From Bradyrhizobium ontarionense (GTDB lineage: Bacteria > Pseudomonadota > Alphaproteobacteria > Rhizobiales > Xanthobacteraceae), in NCBI RefSeq assembly GCF_021088345.1, contig NZ_CP088156.1:2170001-2234000 (forward strand): DNA of 64,000 nucleotides. The letters are read 5' to 3'. Shown here piece by piece: positions 17,198 through 26,189 of the stretch. Under the pieces are notes generated by a model that searched no databases, had not been told where the DNA came from, and was given only the letters and a program-made list of their open reading frames with translations. The stretch's first letter is position 1. Each line of letters opens with the position of its first letter. The position numbers were made by a program, and so were the translations under genes.

Positions 17198-17229
17198 AAA
17201 GCGCGACGAAGCCGGCTTCGTCGCGCTTT
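17198..17229 (-). terminator. perfect 32-bp palindrome, terminator of SBP copy 2
   Basis: A perfect inverted repeat with arms AAAGCGCGACGAAGCC and its complement. On the minus strand the stem is followed by TTTTTCTTTG, a good intrinsic terminator 37 bp after the stop of the gene ending at 17267. Confidence 0.8.
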
Positions 17230-17266
17230 GCGTTGGCGTCCTGGAGAGCGCTCGTCGTGCTGCGAC

Positions 17267-18880
17267 CTACTCGCTCTTGTCGATGTTCCAGAACAGCGGC
17301 GTCGCCGGCCCGTCGAGGACGCCGGTCAGCGACTTGCGCCAGCCGCTCGGCAACAGGTACTGACCGAGCGGGACGTAGAGCACCTTCTCGTAGTTCTGCT
17401 TCTGGATCTCGGTTGCGATCTTCTTCTGCTCCTCGGGCGAGGACGAGCGCGCATAGGCGTCGCGCAGCTTCTCGATGTCGGCGTCCTCGGCCCAGCCGAA
17501 CCAGCCGCCCTTGGTGCCGCGGCCACCGATCGACACGTTCGCCACGGGGTTGGCGACGTCGGCGCCGACCCAGTTGGTGAAGAACATGTTCCAGCCGCCT
17601 TCCTTGATCGGCTTCTGGCTGGCGCGCCGCGTCACCACGGTCTGCCAGTCGGTCGCCTGCAGGTCGACCTTGAAGCCGGCCTCGCGGAGCAGCTGCGCCG
17701 CGACGACGGGCTGCGCCTTCAAGGTGGTGACGTCGCCCGGCGCCATGATCGCGATCGGCGTGCCGTCATAGCCGGATTCGGCGAGCGCCTTCTTGGCCTC
17801 CGCCATGCCGTTGCCCTTGATCAGGGTCTCGGCGCCGACATCGGTCTCCAGCGGCGTGCCGCATACGAACACCGCGCCACAGACCTTCTGATACTTAGGA
17901 TTGCCGACGAGAGCGTCGAGCACGTCCTTCTGGTTCAGTGCCAGGAACGCCGCGCGCCGCACCTTCACATTATCGAACGGCGGATACAGGAAGTTCATGC
18001 GGCCGAGCGTCTGGTAGCCGAACTTGTTCAGCACGTCGATCTTGAGATCGGAGTTCGCCTCCAGCACGGGCATCATGTCGTAGGGAAGATTCTCCATGAA
18101 GTCGATGTCGCCCGACTGCAGCGCGTTCACCGCTGTCTGCGCGTCCGGCATCGTGATCCACTCGACGCGGTCGACCTTCACCACCTTGCCGCCCGAGACC
18201 CAGCTCGCCGGCTCCTTGCGCGGCACGTAGTCGGTATTCTTCTCGTAGACCGCCTTCACGCCCGGCTGGAATTCCGCCTTGACGAATTTGAACGGGCCTG
18301 AGCCGATCTGCTCCGGAATCTGCTGACCCTGCGGAGTCTCGGCGAGACGCTTCGGCATCATGAACGGCACCAGCGAGGACGGCTTGCCGATCGACTCCAG
18401 GACGAGCCCGTAGGGCTCCTTCAACTTGAGCACGATGGTCTTGGCATCGGCCGCTTCCAGGCTCGCCGTGAAGTCCATCAGCTTCTGGCCCATGCCGTCG
18501 TTGCGGCCCCAGCGCTTCAGCGAGGCGACGCAATCCTCCGCCGTGACATCAGTGCCGTCATGCCACTTCAAGCCGTCGCGCAAGGTGAAGGTGTAGGTCA
18601 GCTTGTCGTCGGAGACCTTCCAGTCCGCCATCTGCGGCTGGATCTTGAAGTTCGAATCGACGGCCAGCAGCGTGTCATAGACCATGTAGCCGTGGTCGCG
18701 GGTGATGTAGGCCGTCGTGAAGCCCGGGTCGATCACGCGCAGATCCGAATGCATCACCGCCGTGATCGTCTTCTTGCCGGCAGCAATGGCATGCGAACTC
18801 AGCGCTACGGAGAGCGAAAGCATGGAAACGGCCAGACTCGTGGCGAGCGTGAGGCGCTTCCAACGCGTGGTGTGGAACAT
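17267..18880 (-). CDS. ABC transporter substrate-binding protein, peptide family 5 (copy 2)
   Basis: 537 residues, the same length as copy 1. A signal peptide ends near SSHAIAAG. Shared blocks include TFTLRDGLKWHDGTDVTAED, IGSGPFKFVKAEFQPGVKA and LNKFGYQTLGRMNFL, so the pair arose by tandem duplication. Differences cluster in scattered surface and pocket positions, which may change the ligand. AGGAG precedes the ATG. The gene is divergent from the M20 peptidase gene at 19150, and the 270-bp space between them holds a repeated 14-bp motif that may bind a regulator. Confidence 0.92.
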   Translation of the reverse strand: MFHTTRWKRLTLATSLAVSMLSLSVALSSHAIAAGKKTITAVMHSDLRVIDPGFTTAYITRDHGYMVYDTLLAVDSNFKIQPQMADWKVSDDKLTYTFTLRDGLKWHDGTDVTAEDCVASLKRWGRNDGMGQKLMDFTASLEAADAKTIVLKLKEPYGLVLESIGKPSSLVPFMMPKRLAETPQGQQIPEQIGSGPFKFVKAEFQPGVKAVYEKNTDYVPRKEPASWVSGGKVVKVDRVEWITMPDAQTAVNALQSGDIDFMENLPYDMMPVLEANSDLKIDVLNKFGYQTLGRMNFLYPPFDNVKVRRAAFLALNQKDVLDALVGNPKYQKVCGAVFVCGTPLETDVGAETLIKGNGMAEAKKALAESGYDGTPIAIMAPGDVTTLKAQPVVAAQLLREAGFKVDLQATDWQTVVTRRASQKPIKEGGWNMFFTNWVGADVANPVANVSIGGRGTKGGWFGWAEDADIEKLRDAYARSSSPEEQKKIATEIQKQNYEKVLYVPLGQYLLPSGWRKSLTGVLDGPATPLFWNIDKSE

Positions 18881-18929
18881 ACGTGGTCTCCTGACGGGAT
18901 GGTTTGGCGTAAAACTGATCAGAACCGGA

Positions 18930-18963
18930 TCATTCGTTGTGCGTGCAGGTCATTCCTTGTGCG
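18930..18963. promoter_or_regulatory. candidate operator, two 14-bp direct repeats
   Basis: TCATTCGTTGTGCG (18930-18943) and TCATTCCTTGTGCG (18950-18963) differ at one base and are spaced 20 bp start to start, two helical turns. They lie 50-85 bp upstream of the substrate-binding protein start, in the divergent region shared with the M20 peptidase gene. The binding protein is unknown. Confidence 0.45.
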
Positions 18964-19149
18964 AACTAACACGCTGTAAATCGGGACATTTCGACACTTG
19001 CACCAGTCGTCTTTCGCGTCAATCCGCATTCAGCGCATGCCCGTCGCGGCTCATATTGCCGTTAACGCCTGCACAGCTTTGGCTTTACAAAGCCCGCGCG
19101 ACTCCGTCTCGTGTCACGGTTTCACGACAAAATCTTGTAGAGAGCTCAC

Positions 19150-20280
19150 ATGAATCCAGCCAATCTTCCCTTTGATACCGAAGCCATGCTGCAGGGCTTG
19201 CGCGGCTGGGTCGAATGCGAAAGTCCGACCTGGGACGCTGGCGCCGTGGAACGCATGCTCGACCTCGCCGCGCGGGACATGGCGATCATGGGTGCGACGA
19301 TCGAGCGCATCGCCGGGCGCCAGGGCTTCGCAGGCTGCGTGCGCGCCCGTTTCCCTCACCCGAGGCAGGGCGAACCGGGCATCCTGATCGCGGGCCACAT
19401 GGATACCGTCCACCCCGTCGGCACGCTGTCGAAGCTTCCCTGGCGCCGCGAAGGTAATAAATGTTATGGGCCGGGCATCTGCGACATGAAGGGCGGCAAC
19501 TATCTGACGCTGGAGGCGATCCGCCAGCTGATGAAGGCCTCGTTCATGACGCCGCTGCCGATCACCGTGCTGTTCACGCCGGACGAGGAAGTCGGCACGC
19601 CCTCGACCCGAGACATCATCGAAGCGGAAGCCCAGCGCAACAAATACGTACTGGTGCCCGAGCCGGGCCGGCCCGACAATGGCGTGGTGACCGGCCGCTA
19701 TGCCATCGCCCGGTTCAATCTCGAGGCGATCGGACGGCCGAGCCACGCGGGCGCGCGGCTCGCCGCGGGCCGTTCCGCAATCCGGGAAATGGCACGGCAG
19801 ATTCTCGCCATCGACGCCATGACGGGCGAGGATTGCACCTTCTCGGTCGGCATCGTGCATGGCGGGCAGTGGGTGAATTGCGTCGCCACGACCTGCACGG
19901 GCGAAGCACTCAGCATGGCCAAGCGGCAGGCGGATCTCGACCGTGGCGTGGAGCGCATGCTGGCACTGTCCGGCACTGCCGACGACGTGACCTTCAAGGT
20001 GACGCGCGGCGTGACGCGGCCGGTCTGGGAGCCGGATTCCGGAACCATCGCGCTGTACGAGCAGGCGCGCGGCATCGCCGAACAACTCGGCACGACGCTG
20101 CCGCACGGCTCGGCAGGCGGCGGCTCCGACGGCAACTTCACTGGCGCCTTGGGCATTCCCACGCTCGATGGCCTCGGCGTCCGCGGCGCCGATATGCACA
20201 CGCTCAACGAGTACATCGAGATCGACAGCCTTGCAGAGCGCGGCAGACTTATGGGCGGCCTGCTCGCGACGCTCGCCTAG
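19150..20280 (+). CDS. M20 family metallopeptidase (glutamate carboxypeptidase-like)
   Basis: 376 residues. The metal-binding blocks are GHMDTVHPVGT (His and the Asp two residues on), GPGICDMKGG (bridging Asp), TPDEEVGTPS (catalytic Glu and ligand) and a C-terminal MHTLNEY His. It falls in the carboxypeptidase G2/ArgE-type group, which removes C-terminal amino acids or acyl groups using two zinc ions. There is no signal peptide, so it acts on substrate already imported. It is divergent from the substrate-binding protein and precedes the permease genes, fitting breakdown of imported peptides. Confidence 0.9.
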   Translation: MNPANLPFDTEAMLQGLRGWVECESPTWDAGAVERMLDLAARDMAIMGATIERIAGRQGFAGCVRARFPHPRQGEPGILIAGHMDTVHPVGTLSKLPWRREGNKCYGPGICDMKGGNYLTLEAIRQLMKASFMTPLPITVLFTPDEEVGTPSTRDIIEAEAQRNKYVLVPEPGRPDNGVVTGRYAIARFNLEAIGRPSHAGARLAAGRSAIREMARQILAIDAMTGEDCTFSVGIVHGGQWVNCVATTCTGEALSMAKRQADLDRGVERMLALSGTADDVTFKVTRGVTRPVWEPDSGTIALYEQARGIAEQLGTTLPHGSAGGGSDGNFTGALGIPTLDGLGVRGADMHTLNEYIEIDSLAERGRLMGGLLATLA

Positions 20281-20728
20281 ATCGTGACGAGATCGCGGCA
20301 CGTGACCGCATGTCGCCCGCATGAGCGAAGCGACATGCGGGGACAGTCTCTCCCCGGGGGCGCCTACGCCCTTTGGGCTTCGGCGACCGCTCGCCCGGGC
20401 CACGCACTGCCTGCTGCGTAGCAGCACAGTTTCATTTTCCGGGACCGGCGCGCGCCCACTCGACATTCGCGCGGCGGCGCGCGCATGATGGCATGCGCCT
20501 TGCAAAGTTCTTGCGACCGAGGTTGCCGCGAGCTTCTCGGCAAATGCGGAAGCTTGTTCGCAAACGCGCTGTTCGCAAATGCAATGTGCCGATGTGATCA
20601 CGAATGCCGTGTCATTCGCCGCAAAGCGAACCACCGGAGACCTTGAAAGCGATGGACATCGGTGACATGCAGATTCAATCACGACGCCGTATGCGTCGTC
20701 CAGGTATCATGAAGGCGGTTCTCTCAAG
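20281..20728. other. intergenic region with a partial palindromic repeat
   Basis: 448 bp without a supported gene. A partial member of the GTAGCCCGGATGAGCGAAG repeat family lies near 20308-20345. The second half presumably carries the promoter of the permease genes; no clear -35/-10 pair was found. Confidence 0.4.
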
Positions 20729-21670
20729 ATGATCGGTTATCTGCTTCGCCGCATCCTCGCGTCCATCCCCGTGATGGGCGTGGTGGCGCTGTTCGTCTTT
20801 CTCCTGCTGCGGCTGACGCCGGGCGACCCGGCGGCGATCCTCGCGGGCGACAACGCGACGCCTGAGCAGCTCGAGCGCATCCGCATGTCGCTCGGATTGA
20901 ACGAGCCGCTCTACGTCCAGTTCTTCACCTGGGTCAATCAGCTGCTGCATGGCGACCTCGGCGTGTCGCTGATCTCCAAGGTGCCGGTGCTGCAGATGAT
21001 CGGGCAGCGCGTCGAACCGTCCATTTCGGTCGCGATCTCGACCATCATCCTGTCGATCCTCGTCGCGGTGCCGCTCGGCGTGATCGCAGCCTGGAAGCAC
21101 GGGACCTGGATCGATCGTTTCGTGATGGGCCTTTCGGTGCTCGGCTTCTCTGTCCCCGTGTTCGTGATCGGCTACATCCTGATCCAGCTGTTCGCGATCA
21201 ATCTGCGCTGGGTTCCTGTTCAAGGCTTCAAGAGCCTGACCGTCGGGTTCGGACCGTTCTTCGAGCGCATCATCCTGCCGACCTGCGCGCTCTCCTTCAT
21301 CTACGTCGCGCTGATCGCACGCATGACCCGCGCCGCGATGCTCGACGTGCTCGGCGAGGACTTCGTGCGCACCGCGCGCGCCAAGGGCGTCAGCGAGGTC
21401 GCGGTGCTGCTGCGGCATGCGCTGCGCAATGCCGCCGTACCGGTCATCACCGTGATCGGCTCCGGCTTCGCGCTGCTGATCTCCGGCGTCGTCGTCACCG
21501 AGAGCGTGTTCAACCTGCCCGGCATCGGACGACTCACGGTCGATGCCGTGCTGGCGCGCGACTATCCGGTGATTCAGGGCATGATCCTTTTGACCTCGTT
21601 CATCTATCTCGCGGTCAATCTCCTGATCGACCTCGCCTACACCCTCCTCGATCCACGTATCCGTTACTGA
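20729..21670 (+). CDS. ABC transporter permease, DppB-like
   Basis: 313 residues with six hydrophobic segments. The start, MIGYLLRRILASIPVMGVVA, is typical of DppB/OppB proteins, as are LTPGDPAAI and the coupling-helix motif DFVRTARAKGVSEVAVLLRHALRN (EAA loop, near residues 210-235). It forms the inner-membrane channel with the DppC-like protein encoded 11 bp downstream. Substrates are expected to be peptides or peptide-like amides. Confidence 0.92.
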   Translation: MIGYLLRRILASIPVMGVVALFVFLLLRLTPGDPAAILAGDNATPEQLERIRMSLGLNEPLYVQFFTWVNQLLHGDLGVSLISKVPVLQMIGQRVEPSISVAISTIILSILVAVPLGVIAAWKHGTWIDRFVMGLSVLGFSVPVFVIGYILIQLFAINLRWVPVQGFKSLTVGFGPFFERIILPTCALSFIYVALIARMTRAAMLDVLGEDFVRTARAKGVSEVAVLLRHALRNAAVPVITVIGSGFALLISGVVVTESVFNLPGIGRLTVDAVLARDYPVIQGMILLTSFIYLAVNLLIDLAYTLLDPRIRY

Positions 21671-21681
21671 GGTCCCTTCCG

Positions 21682-22572
21682 ATGGCGATCGTTACCACCC
21701 CTGAGCCGTCGATTCCGGTCACCACGCGACTGGGTCCGAGGTTCGGCTTTCTGACCTCGACCCCGATCATTGCCGTGGCCACCGTCTGCCTGGCGCTGAT
21801 CGTGATCGTCTCGATCCTCGCACCGCTGCTGGCGCCGCATGATCCGGTGCTGCTCGCGCCGTCGCAGCGGCTCAAGCCGTCGAGCGCGCAGTTCCTGCTC
21901 GGCACCGACGCCTATGGCCGCGACCTGTTGTCGCGCACCATCTATGGCGGCCGCATCTCGCTCCTGGTCGGCGTCGGCGCAGCGATCATCTCGATCGCCA
22001 TCGGGCTCGTCATCGGCCTCGTCTCCGGCTTCTTCCGCTGGGTCGACGCCATCATGATGCGCGTCATGGACGGCCTGATGGCGATCCCGAGCATCCTGCT
22101 CGCGATCGCCGTGGTCTCGCTGTCGGGCGCCAGCGTCGGCACCGTGATGATCGCGATCACGATCGTCGAAATCCCACGCGTCGCGCGCCTGGTTCGCTCG
22201 GTCGTGCTGACCGCGCGCGAGGAGCCCTATGTCGAGGCCGCCATTTCCCTGGGCACCTCGATGCCCAAGATCATGTGGCGGCATCTGATGCCGAATACGA
22301 TCGCGCCGCTCATCGTCCAGGGCACCTATATCTGCGCCGCCGCGATTCTCACCGAGGCGATCCTGTCGTTCCTCGGCGCCGGCATCAGCCCGGAGACGCC
22401 GACCTGGGGCAACATCATGGCCGAGGGCCGCTCCTACTTCCAGATCAAGCCGTCGCTGATCTTCTGGCCCGGCCTCTTGCTGTCGATCGCCATCCTCTCG
22501 ATCAACCTGATCGGCGACGCCGCGCGCGACGCGCTCGATCCACGCATGAAGCAGCGGGAGGGCGTCAAGTGA
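21682..22572 (+). CDS. ABC transporter permease, DppC-like
   Basis: 296 residues. An N-terminal cytosolic stretch and first helix are followed by LGTDAYGRDLLSRTIYGG, a hallmark of DppC/OppC proteins. The EAA coupling loop is EEPYVEAAISLGTSMPKIMW and the end reads GDAARDALDPRMK. Six membrane helices are expected. Together with the DppB-like protein it forms the transmembrane dimer. The gene lies 11 bp after its partner and is clearly in the same operon. Confidence 0.92.
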   Translation: MAIVTTPEPSIPVTTRLGPRFGFLTSTPIIAVATVCLALIVIVSILAPLLAPHDPVLLAPSQRLKPSSAQFLLGTDAYGRDLLSRTIYGGRISLLVGVGAAIISIAIGLVIGLVSGFFRWVDAIMMRVMDGLMAIPSILLAIAVVSLSGASVGTVMIAITIVEIPRVARLVRSVVLTAREEPYVEAAISLGTSMPKIMWRHLMPNTIAPLIVQGTYICAAAILTEAILSFLGAGISPETPTWGNIMAEGRSYFQIKPSLIFWPGLLLSIAILSINLIGDAARDALDPRMKQREGVK

Positions 22573-22586
22573 GACGTGCTGCAATC

Positions 22587-22671
22587 GTAGCCCGGATGAG
22601 CGAAAGCGATATCCGGGGTCACCGAGACTGCGCAGGCGAACCCGGATGTCGCTTGGCTCATCCGGACTACG
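22587..22671. repeat. palindromic repeat, GTAGCCCGGATGAG family
   Basis: An inverted repeat between the permease and ATPase genes: the left arm begins GTAGCCCGGATGAGCGAA and the right arm ends TCATCCGGACTACG. The same family recurs at 57339-57422 and 60984-61095, with partial copies near 20308 and 37756. Confidence 0.8.
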
Positions 22672-22710
22672 CGCTCACACGCCTCGCGATGACGGCGGAG
22701 ACATATTGAA

Positions 22711-24357
22711 ATGACCGACACCATTCTCGACATCGACAACCTCGTCGTCGCCCTCGGCAAGACGAAGAACCCGAACGGGCCGCGCATCATCGACGGCGTC
22801 TCGATCAAGGTCGAAAAGGGCGAAACGCTCTGCGTCGTCGGCGAGAGCGGCTCCGGAAAATCGGTGACCTCGCTGACCACGATGGGCCTGTTGCCGAAGA
22901 ACGCGCTGCATGCCGTCGGCGGCAGCGTCAAGCTGGTCGGCGAAGAGCTGCTCACCGCCAGTGATCGCCGGCTCCGCGAGCTGCGCGCCACCCGGATGGC
23001 GATGATCTTCCAGGAGCCGATGACCGCTCTCAATCCGGTCGTCCATGTCGGCCGCCAGATCGACGAGGTCTTACGCGCGCACACCTCGCTCGATGCGCGG
23101 GCGCGGCGCAAGCGCATCCTCGACATGATGGAGCAGGTCCGCCTCCCCGACGTCGAGCGCATCTTCGCCTCCTATCCGCACCGCCTCTCCGGCGGCCAGC
23201 GTCAGCGCATCATGATCGCGATGGCGCTGGTGCTCGAGCCGAAGCTGCTGATCGCCGACGAGCCGACCACCGCGCTCGACGTCACCACGCAGAAGCAGAT
23301 CCTCACTTTGATCCGCGACCTGCAGCGCGATCATGGCACCGCGGTGCTGTTCATCACCCACGACATGGGCGTCGTCGCCGAGATCGCCGACCGCGTCGCG
23401 GTGATGCGCCAGGGCCGCCTGGTCGAGACCGGGCCGCTCGACAAGATCCTGCGCGCGCCTGAGATGGACTACACGCGCAACCTGCTCGCGTCGGTTCCGA
23501 GCCTCATCCCGCGCGCACCGCGGGCCGAGACCAAGGACCCGGTGGTGCTGGAGACCACCGAGCTCGGCAAGGTCTATCGCGAGCGCTCGTTCCTCGGCAA
23601 AGCACGCGAGGTCGTCGCCGCTGAGAACGTGACGCTCACGCTGCGCAAGGGCCGCACGCTCGGCATCGTCGGCGAGAGCGGCTCCGGCAAGTCCACCGTG
23701 GCGCGCTGCATTGTCCGCCTGATCGACCCGACCTCCGGCGGCGTCCGCCTCGGCGGCCACGAGATCTCGATCCTGACCCGCCGCCTGCTGCAGCCGCACC
23801 GCAAGCGCATCCAGATCGTGTTCCAGGATCCCTACCGTTCGCTCAACCCGCGCATCACCGTCGGCGAGAGCATCGCCGAGGGGCCGGTCAACTACGGCGC
23901 GCCGCGCGACAAGGCGATGGCGCGGGCGCGCGAGCTGCTCGAGCTGGTCGGCCTGCCTGCGGACGCGATCTCGCGCTACCCGCACCAGTTCTCCGGCGGC
24001 CAGCGCCAGCGCATCGCGATTGCGCGCGCGCTCGCGCTCGATCCGGACGTGCTGGTGGCCGACGAAGCGGTGTCCGCGCTCGATGTGTCGGTGCAGGCGC
24101 AGGTGCTGGAGCTGCTCGACGAGATCCAGCGCCGGCTCGGCATCGCGATCCTGTTCATCACGCATGATCTGCGCGTCGCTGCTCAGATCTGCGACGAGGT
24201 GGTCGTGATGCAGAAGGGCCGCATCGTCGAACAGGGACCGGCGGGCGAAATCCTGACCCATCCGAAGGAAGCCTACACGAAATCGCTGCTCGAAGCCGCT
24301 CCGGGCCGGAACTGGGATTTTGCCAATTTCCGGCCGGTGTCGGAGGCGGTGGCGTAA
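22711..24357 (+). CDS. ABC transporter ATP-binding protein, fused DppD-DppF type
   Basis: 548 residues comprising two complete nucleotide-binding domains. Domain 1 (about 1-265) has GESGSGKS, LSGGQRQRIMIAMAL and LLIADEPTTALD. Domain 2 (about 285-548) has a second GESGSGKS, FSGGQRQRIAIARAL and VLVADEAVSALD. Each is followed by the oligopeptide-transporter C-terminal extension. One polypeptide therefore supplies both ATPases of a peptide importer. It belongs with the DppB- and DppC-like permeases immediately upstream; a palindromic repeat lies in the 138-bp gap. Confidence 0.93.
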   Translation: MTDTILDIDNLVVALGKTKNPNGPRIIDGVSIKVEKGETLCVVGESGSGKSVTSLTTMGLLPKNALHAVGGSVKLVGEELLTASDRRLRELRATRMAMIFQEPMTALNPVVHVGRQIDEVLRAHTSLDARARRKRILDMMEQVRLPDVERIFASYPHRLSGGQRQRIMIAMALVLEPKLLIADEPTTALDVTTQKQILTLIRDLQRDHGTAVLFITHDMGVVAEIADRVAVMRQGRLVETGPLDKILRAPEMDYTRNLLASVPSLIPRAPRAETKDPVVLETTELGKVYRERSFLGKAREVVAAENVTLTLRKGRTLGIVGESGSGKSTVARCIVRLIDPTSGGVRLGGHEISILTRRLLQPHRKRIQIVFQDPYRSLNPRITVGESIAEGPVNYGAPRDKAMARARELLELVGLPADAISRYPHQFSGGQRQRIAIARALALDPDVLVADEAVSALDVSVQAQVLELLDEIQRRLGIAILFITHDLRVAAQICDEVVVMQKGRIVEQGPAGEILTHPKEAYTKSLLEAAPGRNWDFANFRPVSEAVA

Positions 24358-24379
24358 GTCGGCACGCCCTCTCCGCCCG

Positions 24380-24521
24380 TCATTCCGGGGCGTGCGCAGC
24401 ACGAGCCCGGAATCCATACGCCGAGGCGGACGTGGTGACATCGGCTGGTCGACGCGCGTGCCTCATAGCTCGTCCTGGGGGTATGGATTCCGGGCTCATC
24501 GCTGCGCGATGCCCCGGAATG
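24380..24521. repeat. palindromic repeat, TCATTCCGGGGC family
   Basis: Left arm TCATTCCGGGGCGTGCGCAG ... GAGCCCGGAATCCATAC; right arm GTATGGATTCCGGGCTC ... GCCCCGGAATG. The arms can pair over most of their length. Other copies in the window lie at 29058, 43951, 51343, 58398 and 58841. Confidence 0.85.
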
Positions 24522-24657
24522 CCGCTGTGGAGATAGGAGCGCCAGCTCACGCGCATCGGGCTCACGCGGCATGCAAAACAGCATCGCTCCGTCGCTTGCG
24601 TGGGCTGCGAGGGGCGGTCTAACGTCCTGACCGACGTCAACGGCCTGAGGCGAAGTA

Positions 24658-26157
24658 ATGACGCGCGTCGCGATTGGCGGCTTCCTGCACGAGACCAACA
24701 CCTTCGCACCGACCAAGGCGGACTACGACGCCTTCATGCATGGCGGCGGCCGCGCCTCGATCGCCGATGCTGCGAGCGTGCTGACCACGATGCGTGACAT
24801 CAACGCCGGCCAAGCCGGCTTCATCGCGGTCGCCGAGGCTCACGGCTGGGACATCGTTCCCACCATCGCCTGCGCGGCGAGCCCGTCCGCCCATGTCACC
24901 AAAGACGCGTTCGAACGAATCACCGGCGCGATGGTCGACCGTATCGCGGCCGCCGGTCCGCTCGACGCGGTCTATCTCGACCTGCACGGCGCGATGGTGG
25001 CGGAGCATCTCGACGACGGCGAGGGCGAGATCCTGGCTCGCGTGCGCAAGGTGATCGGCCCCGACGTGCCGCTGGTCGCCAGCCTCGACCTGCATGCCAA
25101 CGTCACGCCCGAGATGATCGCGCAGGCCGACGCGCTGATCGCCTATCGCAAATATCCGCACACCGACATGGCCGACACCGGCCGCGCATCGGCCGCGCAT
25201 CTGGCGCTGCTGCTGCGCTCGAAGCAACCGCTTGCCAAGGCGTTCCGGCAGCTGCCGTTCCTGATCCCGATCAGCTGGCAATGCACCAACGACCAGCCAA
25301 CGAAGGGCATCTACGAACAGCTCGCCGCGCTGCAGACCGACGCCGTGCCGACGCTGTCTTTCGCGCCGGGCTTTCCGGCGGCCGACTTCGCCCATTGCGG
25401 ACCGAGCGTGTTCGCCTATGGCCGCACGCAGGCTGATGCGGATGCCGCAGCGGATGCAATCGCCGCAATCGTCATGGGCCATGAGGATGATTTCGACGGC
25501 GCCATCTACACGCCCGACGATGGCGTGCGCCATGCGATGATGCTGGCGAAGTCCGCGACCCGCCCCATCGTGATCGCCGACACCCAGGACAATCCCGGCG
25601 CCGGCGGCGACTCCGACACCACCGGCATGCTGCGCGCGCTGGTGCGCAACCGCGCCAGCCGCGCCGCGATCGGCATGATCTACGATCCGCAATCGGCGCT
25701 GGCGGCGCATGCGGCCGGCGAAGGCGCGACGGTCACCCTGTCGCTCGGCGGCAAGAGCGGCATTCCCGGCGATGCGCCGTTCGAGGAAAGCTTCGTCGTC
25801 GAGAAGCTGTCGGACGGCCGCTTCATCGCGCCGGGCCCATTCTATGGTGGCCGCAAGATGGAGATGGGCCCCTCGGCCGCCTTGCGGATCGGCGATGTCC
25901 GGGTCGTCGTCTGCTCGCACAAGGCCCAGCTCGCCGACCAGGAAATGTATCGCTTCGTCGGCATCGAGCCGACCGAACAGGCGGTCCTCGTCAACAAGAG
26001 CTCGGTGCATTTCCGCGCCGATTTCGAGCCCATCGCCGAACAGCTCCTGATCTGCGCCGCGCCCGGCGCAATGCCCGCCGATCCCTCCACCCTGCCCTGG
26101 ACGAGCTTGCGTCCGGGCATCCGGCTCAAGCCGAACGGCCCGGCCTTCTCAGCTTAA
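24658..26157 (+). CDS. M81 family metallopeptidase (MlrC-like)
   Basis: 499 residues. The start IGGFLHETNTFAP, the blocks VYLDLHGAMVAEHLDDGEG and VPLVASLDLHANVTPEM, and the C-terminal domain with VIADTQDNPGAGGDSDTTG are characteristic of MlrC-type proteins. MlrC cleaves linearised microcystin in Sphingomonas, but most family members are of unknown specificity. The gene follows the ABC transporter on the same strand and precedes an M20 hydrolase by 32 bp, so a role in breaking down an imported peptide or amide is inferred. Confidence 0.9.
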   Translation: MTRVAIGGFLHETNTFAPTKADYDAFMHGGGRASIADAASVLTTMRDINAGQAGFIAVAEAHGWDIVPTIACAASPSAHVTKDAFERITGAMVDRIAAAGPLDAVYLDLHGAMVAEHLDDGEGEILARVRKVIGPDVPLVASLDLHANVTPEMIAQADALIAYRKYPHTDMADTGRASAAHLALLLRSKQPLAKAFRQLPFLIPISWQCTNDQPTKGIYEQLAALQTDAVPTLSFAPGFPAADFAHCGPSVFAYGRTQADADAAADAIAAIVMGHEDDFDGAIYTPDDGVRHAMMLAKSATRPIVIADTQDNPGAGGDSDTTGMLRALVRNRASRAAIGMIYDPQSALAAHAAGEGATVTLSLGGKSGIPGDAPFEESFVVEKLSDGRFIAPGPFYGGRKMEMGPSAALRIGDVRVVVCSHKAQLADQEMYRFVGIEPTEQAVLVNKSSVHFRADFEPIAEQLLICAAPGAMPADPSTLPWTSLRPGIRLKPNGPAFSA

Positions 26158-26189
26158 ACACGTCATCGCTTTTCAACGGAAAGACACGC

